From Phocoena phocoena (Eukaryota > Chordata > Mammalia > Artiodactyla > Phocoenidae): a stretch of 64,000 nt of DNA. The notes beneath the pieces were generated by a model. That model ran no database searches and was not told where the DNA came from. It was given only the letters and a program-made list of their open reading frames with translations. This document shows positions 10,165 through 20,705 of this stretch, one piece after another; position 1 is the first letter of the stretch; each line of letters begins with the position of its first letter. The position numbers and the translations under genes were made by a program. Where the stretch lies: contig NC_089223.1 in NCBI RefSeq assembly GCF_963924675.1, positions 7,948,881-8,012,880 of the forward strand, in the 5' to 3' direction.

Positions 10165-12804
10165 AGAGCCATGTCGTGCGGGCATAGGTGATCTGTGATG
10201 TAGTCTTCAGAAGAGGCAGTTGTTGGGACTTTTCTTTTTCATATCTTGATAAAATTATTGCTCTTGGAGTACTTTTTGTCTCTGCCTTTTTTGCTCTCTC
10301 TCTTTCTGGGTCTGAGTTTTTCTCTTTCTGTCTCTCTGCTTCTCTCTCTCTGTCACTCTCACTGTCTCTCCTTATTCGGTAGGTGTTTCTTTGAATCAGC
10401 GATTGAATTCACTTAATAGTTGAGAGACAGTTTGTGCAGGAACACTGAAGTAGACCACAGTTTGTTTAGGGTGATAAGCTGTTCTCATATGTAACCGTAA
10501 ATGACGTATGAAGACAAAATTGATTAATTGGATCGGAAGGGGATCAGAGAAATCCACGTGGACAGATGCATCTGGGAGGATGGATATGGGATTAGAGCTG
10601 TTGGGAGGACTCCTAAGATTTGGATACTAGAAAGTAGAGACGAGGATATAATAAAAAGGGAAAGGTGCTCTGTAAAGTTTGTGAGCAAAGGAGTTGCATG
10701 ATAGATGTGGGTCCGAGGCACACTTTCTTGCTTCGTCGTCTTTTTTTCCTTCTCCATTATTTATATCTGTTGCTGACTCTTGGGCTGCACCCCACAGTCC
10801 TACAAGCTCTGTACTTGCCCAGCCTTAAGACCGAAGAAAGAGCCTGGAGTCAGCAACAGAGACATCAGTGGTTTACTGGATGGGAGATCTTACATGTCTG
10901 AAGCAAGGTTTTGGAGCGACACCCCACTGTGTGCATCCGAGGTCAGGCAGGATGTGGTGGTAGTCTTTGCTACCGGGGGGATGGAGGAGGTTACCAGTTA
11001 TAGGGGGAATTAACGTCAGGTTGGCTCTCAGTTACCAGGGAAACCAGTAGACGGGCATGCCCCTCAACACCCCTTTGATAAGCTATCTATCTTCGCGGAG
11101 ATGTTCTCATCTCAAATTAGAACGGTCATTTAGTTAGGGCCTGGGGCAAGTATGTAGGAAGGTCAGTCATGTGAGTAGGTGTAGGTGAAGCAGGCACAGG
11201 TAGAGCAGGGGATGTACAGCGAGCAAGAGAACAGCCATCTTGAATGTCCTGACCGTACACTGACACATATGCACTCCTGGACATTGCTGATCCCATGAGG
11301 GGTCCTCAGAATCAGTGTGGAGAGCGTGCTTTTGTTTACAGCCATGTGGGTTCCTTTTCTCTGTCTATGCAGTTATTTGTCCCTAATTGACCTCAGGGCT
11401 GCTTCTACAAGACATTTTTCATAAGGATGGTCTGATGACATACAGGTTCCTTAAAAGAAAGACAGTACATAATTTCAAGGGAGTAATAAGGGAAGTTACA
11501 TTATTCTTTTACTTGTATTACAAAACTCCATTGTTATGCTACCATGACTTTCTAAAAAATAGCTTCTCTCTTTCTAAAAAAGTTTTCAAATCTTTGTGTA
11601 GTAAAATGTGCTGTCGTTTTAAATATCGCCAGGCAGAGGGGGGTTCTTATTTTTATTGCCAGTACGCGATGCTTGAAATTTAAACATGGAATGGCTTCTG
11701 TGTTAGGTGCAAGTTTGGGTTTCGGCTTTTCTGTGTTGCTAGCACTCATCGAACACACGGTGGAGAGCTCACCCACTGCTTTAGGCACTGTTGTCCATGA
11801 CTCTGTACTCGGTGACAGAAGCAGACCCCCTTGCTGACACAGTTACCTGTTGGGAAGGCTTTTGAGAACCTAGTGTGGTTACTGCCTCATTACAGAGTAT
11901 TGCTGTCAGAGTTAGGGACAGCCAGAAGAAGACAAGCAGATGTTTTTTCCTTTATCTTTAATGTTGCAAAAAGCAGAAATCTTAACATTAAAGCATGTTG
12001 AGATCCCGGTAAGAAAGCTTGTATATGACGGTAAAAGATTAATCATTGCAGCTGTTATTTCCTTTTGACTGTTATATGCCATAACCTCATCACCGGGGGT
12101 CCTTTTTGGGTATTTCATAGATTAGTCTAAGAAAATTAAATGAAAGAACCAAAAGAATAACACCTGCTGGATTTTTAACTTGAGCGTTGTGTATACAGAT
12201 ACTGCTGGCATTGAAGCTGTTTCTGTTAACAGTAAGATATTTGCTGTCACCACTGCCCTGGAGGGAAATGTCAGAAGGGTACCAATTCTGTATCCATAAT
12301 TTATTACATTCCATTTGGACTTAAAATTGCTTTCTTTCCTTGGACAAGAGCTGCAGACAGACAATTGAATTATAAGCATCCAGGTAAAAGAACATCCATG
12401 GGTGATTGCTGGTGGCCACATCTTAGCTACATCTTGGAACAGCTGGCAGTCACATCTGAATAATACTGCATTACATGACTATTTGTGGTTAAGTAGTTCT
12501 CACACTCTGTGGCATGGTGTTACTACCGTTAATAAAAAAAACCCCACATATCATTCTAGATTTCCCCCAGTTTAACTCAATTTAATCAAATCAAATGCAA
12601 TCAATATCTTCCCCCATTTCTGCCATATTAAAAAAGGGGTGGGGAGAGGGAATAATGAAAAGGAAATGCCAGGCTTAAGGTAAGTGCTCCAAAGGGCACC
12701 TAGATTCCATAGAGAGAACCTGAGAATAAAACCCACACATGACAAATACTTCTAGCGTCTTAAGATCTACTGAAGTTAGGACTAATGAAAGACTTCACTT
12801 GATC
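10165..12804. other. Intronic sequence, possible LTR at about 10769-11340
   Basis: 10270-10375 is a CT-rich simple tract. 10769-11340 is GC-richer, with a minus-strand ccagtaaaccactg that could be an LTR signal, but ends and family are not clear. The rest appears unique. Confidence 0.3.
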
Positions 12805-12945
12805 TCTTTTTTTTTAATCGTCTTTATTGGAGTATAATTGCTTTACAGTGGTGTGTTAGTTTCTGCTTTATAGCAAAGTGAATCAGCTATACATATACAT
12901 ATATCCCCATATCTCCTCCCTCTTGCGTCTTCCTCCCACCTTGAT
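12805..12945 (-). mobile_element. L1 3' end, short
   Basis: About 140 bp of antisense L1 3' UTR starting with a T-run and ctttattggagtataattgc. Confidence 0.85.
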
Positions 12946-13029
12946 CTCTTGAGATAGTCTATGAGAGGTGTAACCGTTAAGATCTCCGTGGTACTCTCAC
13001 TGGGCTGTTATAGGAATAGCAGATAATTA

Positions 13030-13215
13030 AAATGCCAGTAACGTTTCTCGAGTGCTTCCCTTGTGTCAGGCATTATTCTGAGTCCTTCCCATGCAGTCCT
13101 CCCCACTTCACAGTTGAAGAAACTGAGGCAGAGAGAGACAAAAGTCACTTGTTCAAGGTTACACAGCCAGAAGTCCAGTGTTCAAACACCAGAGCCAGGA
13201 TTCAGAGCCATTCTG
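13030..13215 (-). mobile_element. MIR SINE
   Basis: Reverse MIR core: gaagaaactgaggcagagag, then caaggttacacagccag. Confidence 0.75.
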
Positions 13216-16149
13216 TTTGACTGAGAGCTTGTGCTCTCAGTACACTGCCACTTACAGGGCCAAGACCGGGGCTCCAGAGTCCCCATGTCCCCTCATCCCT
13301 AGAAGATAAATGACTTTGAAGAGTTCGCCGTTTTCGTTGCAGGCAGACTATGCAAGTTTTTAAAAACAAAGTTGGCATAGTTAAAGACACACGATGTGCG
13401 TATAAAAGTGTATGTCTGAATTTTTAAACTTAGGTTGAGACAGTGCTTATATCTATAATGTTATTATAAAGCCCTCATGAACACCCTTAATAATGGCTGC
13501 ACAGCCTGCTGTGTCAATGTGTATTTTCTCTTCTTTCCCTTTTGGGTATCTGGCTTGTTTCTGTGTTCTTTTTTTTTTCCTTGCCCTTTTTTTCTTTCTC
13601 TTCCCCCTCCATTTTTAATAACACTGTATCAGTCATCTTACGTATAAAGCTTTGTTTGTTTTTAAAATTTCTTTTTAATGGTAAGGTCCCAAGGGTGAAA
13701 TTGAATTAGTGTATATCATTTTGAATTTGTTGATATTTTTACTAAATTGATTTTGCTAATGAATGATACCAGCTTATACATTATCGTCAATGTATGAGAA
13801 GTACCCATTTCATCGAATCCTTACAAATACTGAGTGTTCTTTTTTTTTAAATCCAATCTAATTTAATAAGAAACTTGACCTCACTTGTAAAATTCGTATT
13901 TCTTCCATGCATAGGCTACTTTACATAGTCTGCCCAGCATTGATCCTTTTTACTGATGTTTACCTCTAAAATATTTTTGTTTAAAAGAAGTGAATGAGAT
14001 AGAAGTCGTCATTGCCCAGCATTATTAATGTATTAAATGCCACTGAATTGCTCATTTAAAATGGCTATGTTTTGTGAATTCCACGCCAATAAAAAAACGT
14101 GTTTGTGTCTGTGTGTGGCACACGCAAACGCGTCTGTGTGCGCTTAATTGTGAACTCTCGGAGAGCTGCTGTGATGTGCTCGGGCAGGCAGTGTGGGCGT
14201 GCTGCAGTCTTCTGCATAATGCTCTGGGAGACCGAGTTGACTGTGTAATGCACAGTTGCCTTTCTTTCTGCCAGTTACGTTGTGCATTGCTTACTAATTT
14301 GGGCCTATAATGGATGAAAAAAGGTTTATGAGTAAGAGCGTTTGACCTGCCTGCAAGGGAGGGTATCCGGCTACATGTTAACACACAAGATTTATGTCTG
14401 CCTGAGGAACTATCAAATAAGCAGTGCAGGAAACAGAGGGGAAGGATCAACCCAGTTAGGAAAATGGTGGAAATTGTTTGACATTGTGAAGGGCACATTA
14501 TGTGCCTTATCCTGAGAAAAGTAACCAACAGTGGTATGACTGGTAGCTAGAAAACCCCACAGCTAAAGTCTTATCATAAGTGAAAGAAAGATTGCTGGCC
14601 AGAGCACACAGCTCGGCCTGCATATCCTCCAGACCTTGCTGGAGGCCTGGTCCACTTAGTATTGCCCTTTCAGGACGTGTCTTGCTGCCCCAAACAGGAT
14701 TGCAGTATTTCCCTTTTTTAAAGTCGTCCGCTGATGTCCTTTACGTTTTTCTCTCTTAAGATGAAATGATTTTCATATCATTTGTATCAACTCTTTATTG
14801 TATGAAGACTATTAACCCTTTGCCATCTGTATTTATTGCAGATTTTATTCCCAGTTTGCTGTTTACTTTTAAAAATGTGGAGTCTGTTTAAGTCTCTAAA
14901 ACTTCTTAATTTTTGTGTTGTCGTGCGTGTCGATTATTTCTTTTGGTCTTAAATCATTCTGAATGTAACCTTTCCCTGTCTAGTAATTGATAATAATATA
15001 TTTTCTTCAATTAAAAAAATTTTTTGTGTGTCTGGTCTAAGGTAAAAATCTTAATTGTTTTTCCTATTCTTACAGGTGAAGATTAGGGTAATTATATGGT
15101 TCCAGATCCAGTTTGGGTTTTGATTTGAAGTGTAATAAATTAAAAGTTAATTTGGGAAGAATTGACACTTTTGTGATATTCAATCTCACCTTCCAAAGGC
15201 CTCTTTTACATTTCTTTGTGATACTGTTTTTTTTTTCCATTGGTTATATACATTTTTATTAGAGGTTTTTATAAATATTTTGGTTTCTTATTTCTACTGT
15301 GAAAGAGAGCCCTTTGCATATATTTTTATCATTAGTAGTGCCTAGAAATAGTTATTGGTTTTTATATATTTATATGTTTGGTCTATTCCTCAAATTTGTG
15401 AATGTGATAGCTTTCAGTTGATTCTCTTGGGTTTTCTATGTGTAATCACATGCCTGAAAAAAATTTTTTTTTCCCCCACTAGCTACACACCTTATTTGTT
15501 TCATTCAGTTTTGCTTTTTTGTGGGACCTAGAAAAATATTAAATGACAGTCTCTTACTCCTAGGGATAAGAAATGAATATTGAATTATTTTAGATTTTTT
15601 CCCTTCTATTTCAGATAATCGTGGTTAAGATAATCATTGACTTATGTAATACATTATTTTGATTTTCTCTTTTTGTTGTCCTGGCCCTAAGGAAGATTAA
15701 TAATACATTAAGGTTTCACTCAACTATTGCCATTAACGACAGGTCAGAGCTTCCTTCCGTTCCCGAAGGTAAAGCAGTCTAATTTTGCTTCTAATTTTAA
15801 CCCTTAAGGGAAATGGAAGAAAGCACGTCTGTGTTTAAAATTTTGGGGGGGTCTTCAGTTTTATACTTCATTTAGAATGCCCAAATATAAAGCTGAAATA
15901 GACTTTTTAATATATGCATAATGTCACGTTAAAGTCTTTTGTCCTTTCTGGGAAGAAATCAAAACCTGATTTTTATATTGAGGAAAACAAAACAAGACAG
16001 TTTATTGAACTACCTGTGTTTATGAATTAAAGGCTACTTCTTTAACAGTAATATCATGAACTTAGGAATATAATATGTATTTTTTCTTCTTTCATAATTT
16101 AGGAGGATTGAATTGGAAATCATCATCTTAATCTTTCATATAATAATAA
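13216..16149. other. Unique AT-rich intronic sequence
   Basis: About 2.9 kb with low-complexity T-rich runs. No supported gene or repeat family. The open frames around 14052-14528 lack family resemblance. Confidence 0.4.
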
Positions 16150-16355
16150 TAAATAGCTAAAATATCTTGAGCCCTTAGGGTGAGACACTGGTCTGTGGGA
16201 TTTATGTAAATTAACTAGTTTGTTCTTCATAATAACCTGTGAGGAAGGGACTTCCTATCCCCTTTTATAGATGAGGAGAAACTGAACACAGATTAACGTA
16301 ATGGCCCAAGATTCATTGCTAATAGGAGGCAGAGCTGGGATTTGATTCCAGGCAG
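16150..16355 (-). mobile_element. MIR SINE
   Basis: Reverse MIR with ccccttttatagatgaggag and gaggcagagctgggatttga. It lies just past the NAP1L5 poly(A) signal. Confidence 0.75.
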
Positions 16356-16384
16356 TCAGGGTATGAGTCCTTTTGTTTTTTGAA

Positions 16385-17622
16385 AATACTGTTTTATTAA
16401 CACCACAGTGGTAAACAACGTTATGCTTAAATTTCTTTACGGATCACACAATTCAAAACCCACAAAGAAGCTGAGTCTTTACATTAAATGTGTCCTCCTA
16501 AAAATCCTTTACTGTATGACGGTCTGTTCTCACGCAGAAAAATTTGATTATGCACCATTTTATATTCAATATGTCACATTTACATAGCAAAATAAGGAAG
16601 GCACAGCTAACACAAGCAAACTTAAACCCTTTCTACTTCTGAGCTGGGGATGGGGACACACAGTTGGATTGGTTCTTCAAGTATATATTTTTTCCATACA
16701 TTAGCTTCCGTGAAGAGTTCTGATAATTTTCACAGCTACATTCTAAAAGCTACAAGACAAAAAGACATCACAAGGATCCAACATAACATTGGATACACAT
16801 GCTTTACAGAAGTTACTAGATTCTACATCTTTTCAAGTAAATTAATATTTCTAAAATGCTAGATAAAGGGATCAATACTTAAACATTGTTTTTTTTAACA
16901 CCTTTGTAAATAGACACTACCAAGAAAACACATAAACACGAGACTGTAAATAATGAACACATATGTTGACAGTAGTGTACAGGTTATACACCCTCCTTCT
17001 CAGAACCAAATATTCAGTACAGTCTTTAGAATTTGAAGTGGCAGTTTTCTGGGCCTCATTAACAGTACTGTCATGATCTCCGGCACGGGCTTCCTCCATC
17101 CCATCACGCTTCTCTGAAGTGTAAAGCTGATGTCTGGGTTATGAAAGCAAAGTCTTAAAGATGAGATTTTTCTTGGGTTCTGATGCTTCTGAGCTGGAAA
17201 AATGCAAGACTAAAGAAATTGAAGAATTAGGCACTGAGAACATGTTCGGTCTCGGCTTGGGTGTTCTGTGCGTAGCGTGATGACAGTGTGATCAAAAGGT
17301 TTCAAAGTGACGTTCTTTACTTCACATCTACTTGACACCCTTAGGAAGTCTCAACTCCAGCCCGCGCAGAAGAGATCATGAAAAAGCCATTTTAAATTTA
17401 ACTCGTTTACAACACCTTTTGGTATATTGGTGTTCAGATTGGAAACGGGCTGGCCAGAACCTGATTGCGTCGATTTAATATGATTCTAGGAATGTCAGAA
17501 TTGATTCACATTGTACTTTGGTCCAAAACCTGAGCCTTTTCAAGTCCACCGATGTGTAAAAGAAAAAAAAATCGGGGTTTTGAATCTGCGTCGTCATTCT
17601 CCTCTGCAATCTCTGCCCCCGC
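16385..17622 (-). other. NAP1L5: NAP1L5 3' UTR and poly(A) signal
   Basis: Downstream of the stop codon (reading leftwards) lies about 1.2 kb of repeat-free sequence, ending at an AATAAA on the minus strand (+ strand tttatt at 16393-16398). This predicts an mRNA of about 1.9 kb from the CpG island, consistent with the known size class of NAP1L5 transcripts. A MIR copy starts just beyond the end (16150-16355), which supports this boundary. The end is inferred from the signal. Confidence 0.75.
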
Positions 17623-18159
17623 TTATTTCTGGGCGTCGTCAGACACTGCAGAGTGGGGACCCTCATCTCTGGCGGCAGCAGCCGCCGCCTCCACCGCAGG
17701 CTCTCCCTCCTCCTCTTCGTACTCTTCATCCTCCAACTCCTCGTCGTCACCCTCTAAGGTCCACGCACACCCCTCCATCTCACCGGTGAGCTCCTGGATC
17801 TTAGCGAGTAAGGGCTTATAGATGTCGTTATACTTCTTCTCCAGAGCCTGGAATTCCTTGTCAAATTTGGCTTCTATCTTATCGCACCGCTTCTGCAGCT
17901 TTTTGAGGGCCAGGACTCGGCATTTCACCGAGTTAGGCAGGCTCTCGATAAAGTCATTTCTAGGCTTCGGTGCATTCTCTGCAGGCGTCTGGGGCTCCTC
18001 AGCCGTCTGACCGACCGCGCCGTCGGAGTCGCCGGACGCGCTGTCAGAATCTCCCCCCTGCGCACCGCCTTCCGCCATTACCTCCTCCGCCGCCGCCGCC
18101 GCCGCTGCCGCCGCCGCCTGGCTCGGCTCCGCGGGGCCCTGGTTCTCCGAGTCGGCCAT
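17623..18159 (-). CDS. NAP1L5: NAP1L5, nucleosome assembly protein 1-like 5 (intronless retrogene)
   Basis: This single-exon frame encodes 178 residues beginning MADSENQGPAEPSQ. Upstream codons stay open as far as 18252 but contain no ATG. The ATG at 18159 has A at -3 and G at +4, so it is the likely start. The N-terminal part (1-65) is low complexity: a run of ten alanines at 15-24, then Gly/Asp/Ser and Glu/Pro-rich sequence. Residues about 66-140 form a shortened NAP domain: NDFIESLPNSVKCRVLALKK starts a long helix, followed by FDKEFQALEKKYNDIYKPLL. The acidic tail (Asp/Glu 140-156) resembles histone-binding tails. Full NAP1 proteins are about 375-390 residues, so most of the C-terminal NAP fold is absent, as in other mammalian NAP1L5. 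It lies antisense in the 40-kb HERC3 intron. In human and mouse it is paternally expressed with maternal promoter methylation; the chaperone role is inferred from family. Confidence 0.97.
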   Translation of the reverse strand: MADSENQGPAEPSQAAAAAAAAAAEEVMAEGGAQGGDSDSASGDSDGAVGQTAEEPQTPAENAPKPRNDFIESLPNSVKCRVLALKKLQKRCDKIEAKFDKEFQALEKKYNDIYKPLLAKIQELTGEMEGCAWTLEGDDEELEDEEYEEEEGEPAVEAAAAAARDEGPHSAVSDDAQK

Positions 18160-18231
18160 GTTCGCGGAGCAGCGCAGAGGTCTCGGTGGCTCCCGCGGAG
18201 AGCTGCCCGCGAGCTGCGCCCCGGCGATCCT

Positions 18232-18258
18232 GCGGCAAGCGGCAAGCGGCAAGCGGCA
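18232..18258 (-). repeat. 7-bp tandem array of TGCCGC motifs in the NAP1L5 promoter
   Basis: On the NAP1L5 strand the hexamer TGCCGC occurs four times at exact 7-bp spacing. On the + strand these are GCGGCA at 18232-18237, 18239-18244, 18246-18251 and 18253-18258. The array lies 73-99 bp upstream of the start codon. TGCCGC is the known core recognised (when CpG-methylated) by the imprint-maintenance zinc-finger protein ZFP57. Further single copies lie at 18106-18111 (+) and 17672-17677 (-). Confidence 0.9.
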
Positions 18259-18740
18259 CTGACGTCGGCCGCGGCGGGGACGTTGGCGCGGCCCCGCCCT
18301 TTGCCCCCGCGGGCGCTTGACTGGCTCCCCAGAATCAGCTGATGGTCGGGCCCTCGACCCGCACCAGCCAGCCGACCGCCGATGCTGCGCTGCCGTCTCC
18401 CCGCACTGCGGACGACGTCCGGACCCGTTTCTTAGCGACCCTGCCCGTCCGCCTGCGCACGCCTCCCCCTGCAGTAGAGCGGGGCTGCGGCTGGCCGCGG
18501 GGATCCGCCGCGGGGAAGGGCTCAGCCTTGGCCGTCGTGTTCCTCTAGCCCGCCCAGGGCTTCATCTCCATCCGCCAGTGCGCCTGGCTTGGCGGTTGTC
18601 TGCATCTCCCCTTAGCTGGCGTTGGGCTGCCGTCGGCAGGGCGTCTCTGGCTTACTCTTGGGGAGCCGTCTTTAAGCACCTGAGATTTCACTGACTTCTT
18701 TTCCGGGAAGTGGAGGCGCGGGGAGAGCGGGCTCCGTCCC

Positions 18741-20251
18741 ACCCCCTTGACGATCTGGGTGCGTGTGATGATGGGGGCGGGAATAGTGCAGTTTACATGC
18801 CCCCCATCACCCCTTCCCCGCCCCCCCCAACAGCCCCTCTTGGCCCTTTCCCAGCCTAGCAGCATATATACTGGTGGCAGGGTCTTCTCTCAGCTAGACG
18901 GACCTTGGAAGCAGCTTTGGAGCCGTTTGGGTAGGGAATCTCGGCACTACGTTATCCTGGAATGTTCTCGAAGGGTCCTCGGAATGAAGCGGCAGGAGGG
19001 CCACAGAAAGCAAGACCGTGTAAGCCCTGAGGCCCAGGCCGAGGGCCCCCTGCCTTCCCGGGCCTGAAGCATGTGTTTAGGACTGCCGTTCCTTGGGGAC
19101 GCGCTGGCACACACACGCACGCACAGGCATTGTCCCCGAGGCACGTTCAGCACCTGTGCTATGGCTCTTACTGGTGATTCGTATATGAGAACTTGAAGAA
19201 AAGCTATTAAATACCGAACTCTTGTTCTCTAATAGCGGCGTGAGTAGAGACTTTAGTTCCTCATTTATTAAATCAGAACGATAGCTTCTTGAATAAGGAT
19301 AAGGGCACATACTTTTAGGTATGGAACGCAAACGATCTTTACAGGGTTTCTTCAGGAATGGTTTCAAATTCGCCATGACTGATATAAATGCTTTTCCTTC
19401 ATCAGTTATACTGGGACTTGCTGAAGCTTTTCCATAAAACCTGTGACTGTAAGGAAATTACTTCCCTAAGTACATTTGGTGCCGTCTTTTGGTTTTCGCG
19501 GATATGAGTTAATAATATGTAAAGCACTTAGTGCTGACACTTGGTGGGCACTTGGTAAGTGTTTTGTTGGCAAAATAATTAAATTGCATTTATCAATCCA
19601 CAAAGATAACCTGCGATAATAATTCTCTTACAAAAGGACATCTTTGTGCCCATCCCCAAAGAAAGTTACTGTTTATAAAAGGCCCGATATATTCCCATTA
19701 GCAAACATGCTAGGTTTTTTTTGGTACTTGTGATTCGTATTACTTACTTTCTTAATTCCGTTCCAGATAATTTATTGTCTGCTTCCCTGTTAGCATTTGT
19801 AATGACTGAGGGTTTTTTTGTTAAATTTTAATCTTAACTCTGACTGAATTTGCTGTAATGATATATCTATATTTAGTTGGCTGATCGTATACATATTCCA
19901 TATACCATGTATGAAATATGTATAGGATCAGCCAACTAAAGCTACCTTGAGGTTAGGAATGCCTTTTCTCATTTTTAAAAATAAGGAACTTAGAAGCAGA
20001 AAAAGAAAGTGAAATAAATATTCTCTTACAATTATGTATCACCTGCTTGGCAGAATCGGGCAGAAACCAGGCCTTCAAACTCCTGTAGTATAGAAGCTAT
20101 GACATACTTTAAAAAGACAAAACAAAACAAGACCCAAACTTTATTCAAATCTACTTAACTAACTTAACTTGCTTGAGACAGCCAGGGCATGCCCGTCTTT
20201 TAGGATTTTTATGTTCCCATCTTAAAAAAAAATTTTAAACTTCGCCTTAAG
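18741..20251. other. Intron upstream of NAP1L5
   Basis: CpG density falls away after 18.74 kb. Mostly unique sequence, including a near-perfect hairpin at 19872-19940. Confidence 0.5.
19872..19940. other. 69-nt near-perfect hairpin
   Basis: Arms 19872-19886 and 19926-19940 pair over 15 bp. After one G/G mismatch (19887/19925) a further 10 bp pair (19888-19897 with 19915-19924), then a C/A mismatch and 3 bp, closing a 9-nt loop. This is the size of a microRNA precursor or a palindromic MITE. No family recognised. Confidence 0.85.
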
Positions 20252-20700
20252 CTGTGGGGTTCTTGGACTCCTTCATATAAGAGGCCAGGTAAGAAATTCA
20301 AGCAAGGCTTTATTGGGACTCGTGCTACAGCACAAGGGAGCTAAAGCACGTTAACAGTTTCCCTTTTCATTCCCTAAGCGGGGAGGTGAGCGGGTTCCTT
20401 ATCTGGGGCGAGGGTAGGAATGGGTCCAGGGGTCAGGCCAGAGGGGTAGCTTCGCTGGTCTGCCCAGCCCCTTGGTGGGTCTGTGTGCAGGGGGCATGCG
20501 CAGTACCCTGCTTTTTGTTCCTGGTTCCTCAGAAGTGACGGGTTTTTGGTCTTTTTGTACCTTGTTCCCTGTTCGTAATTTGCCCAAACTGGGCACCCGT
20601 GCGGTTATTTTTAGTCCCTTCTGCTTTCTTTGTATTTTGCTGCTGGAGGAGATGTTTGTCCGGGTGCCAGCACTGCAGCAAAGGGTCCCAGCCGGTCTCA
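20252..20700 (-). mobile_element. Probable solo ERV LTR
   Basis: Minus strand begins TGAGACCGGCTGGGACCC, contains ccaataaagccttgcttgaa near its end and finishes ...CCCCACA. It is bounded by a possible 4-bp duplication (aagc versus aggc). The layout fits an ERV1-type LTR. No internal region is adjacent. Confidence 0.65.
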
Positions 20701-20705
20701 AGGCT

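Larger units (their letters stand above)
17620..18740. promoter_or_regulatory. NAP1L5: NAP1L5 CpG island / promoter, candidate imprinted DMR
   Basis: CpG dinucleotides become dense from about 17.62 kb to 18.74 kb, densest around 18.0-18.56 kb, in strong contrast to the AT-rich intron on both sides. The island spans the NAP1L5 coding region and its upstream flank. It contains a CRE-like tgacgtc at 18260-18266 and four GCGGCA hexamers (TGCCGC on the gene strand) at 18232, 18239, 18246 and 18253. The orthologous island is a maternally methylated DMR in human and mouse. Imprinting in this species is inference. No TATA box was recognised. Confidence 0.85.

Noticed and set aside
14052..14528. 158-codon minus-strand open frame
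   Set aside because: No recognisable domain, biased T/C composition, no splice or promoter context. Likely chance.
18160..18252. N-terminal extension of NAP1L5 by 31 codons
   Set aside because: The open frame has no ATG in this part, and the downstream ATG has a strong context and matches the family start.
17970..18694. Several + strand open frames across the CpG island
   Set aside because: GC-rich sequence lacks stops by chance. The minus strand encodes NAP1L5, and none of the + strand frames resemble a known protein.
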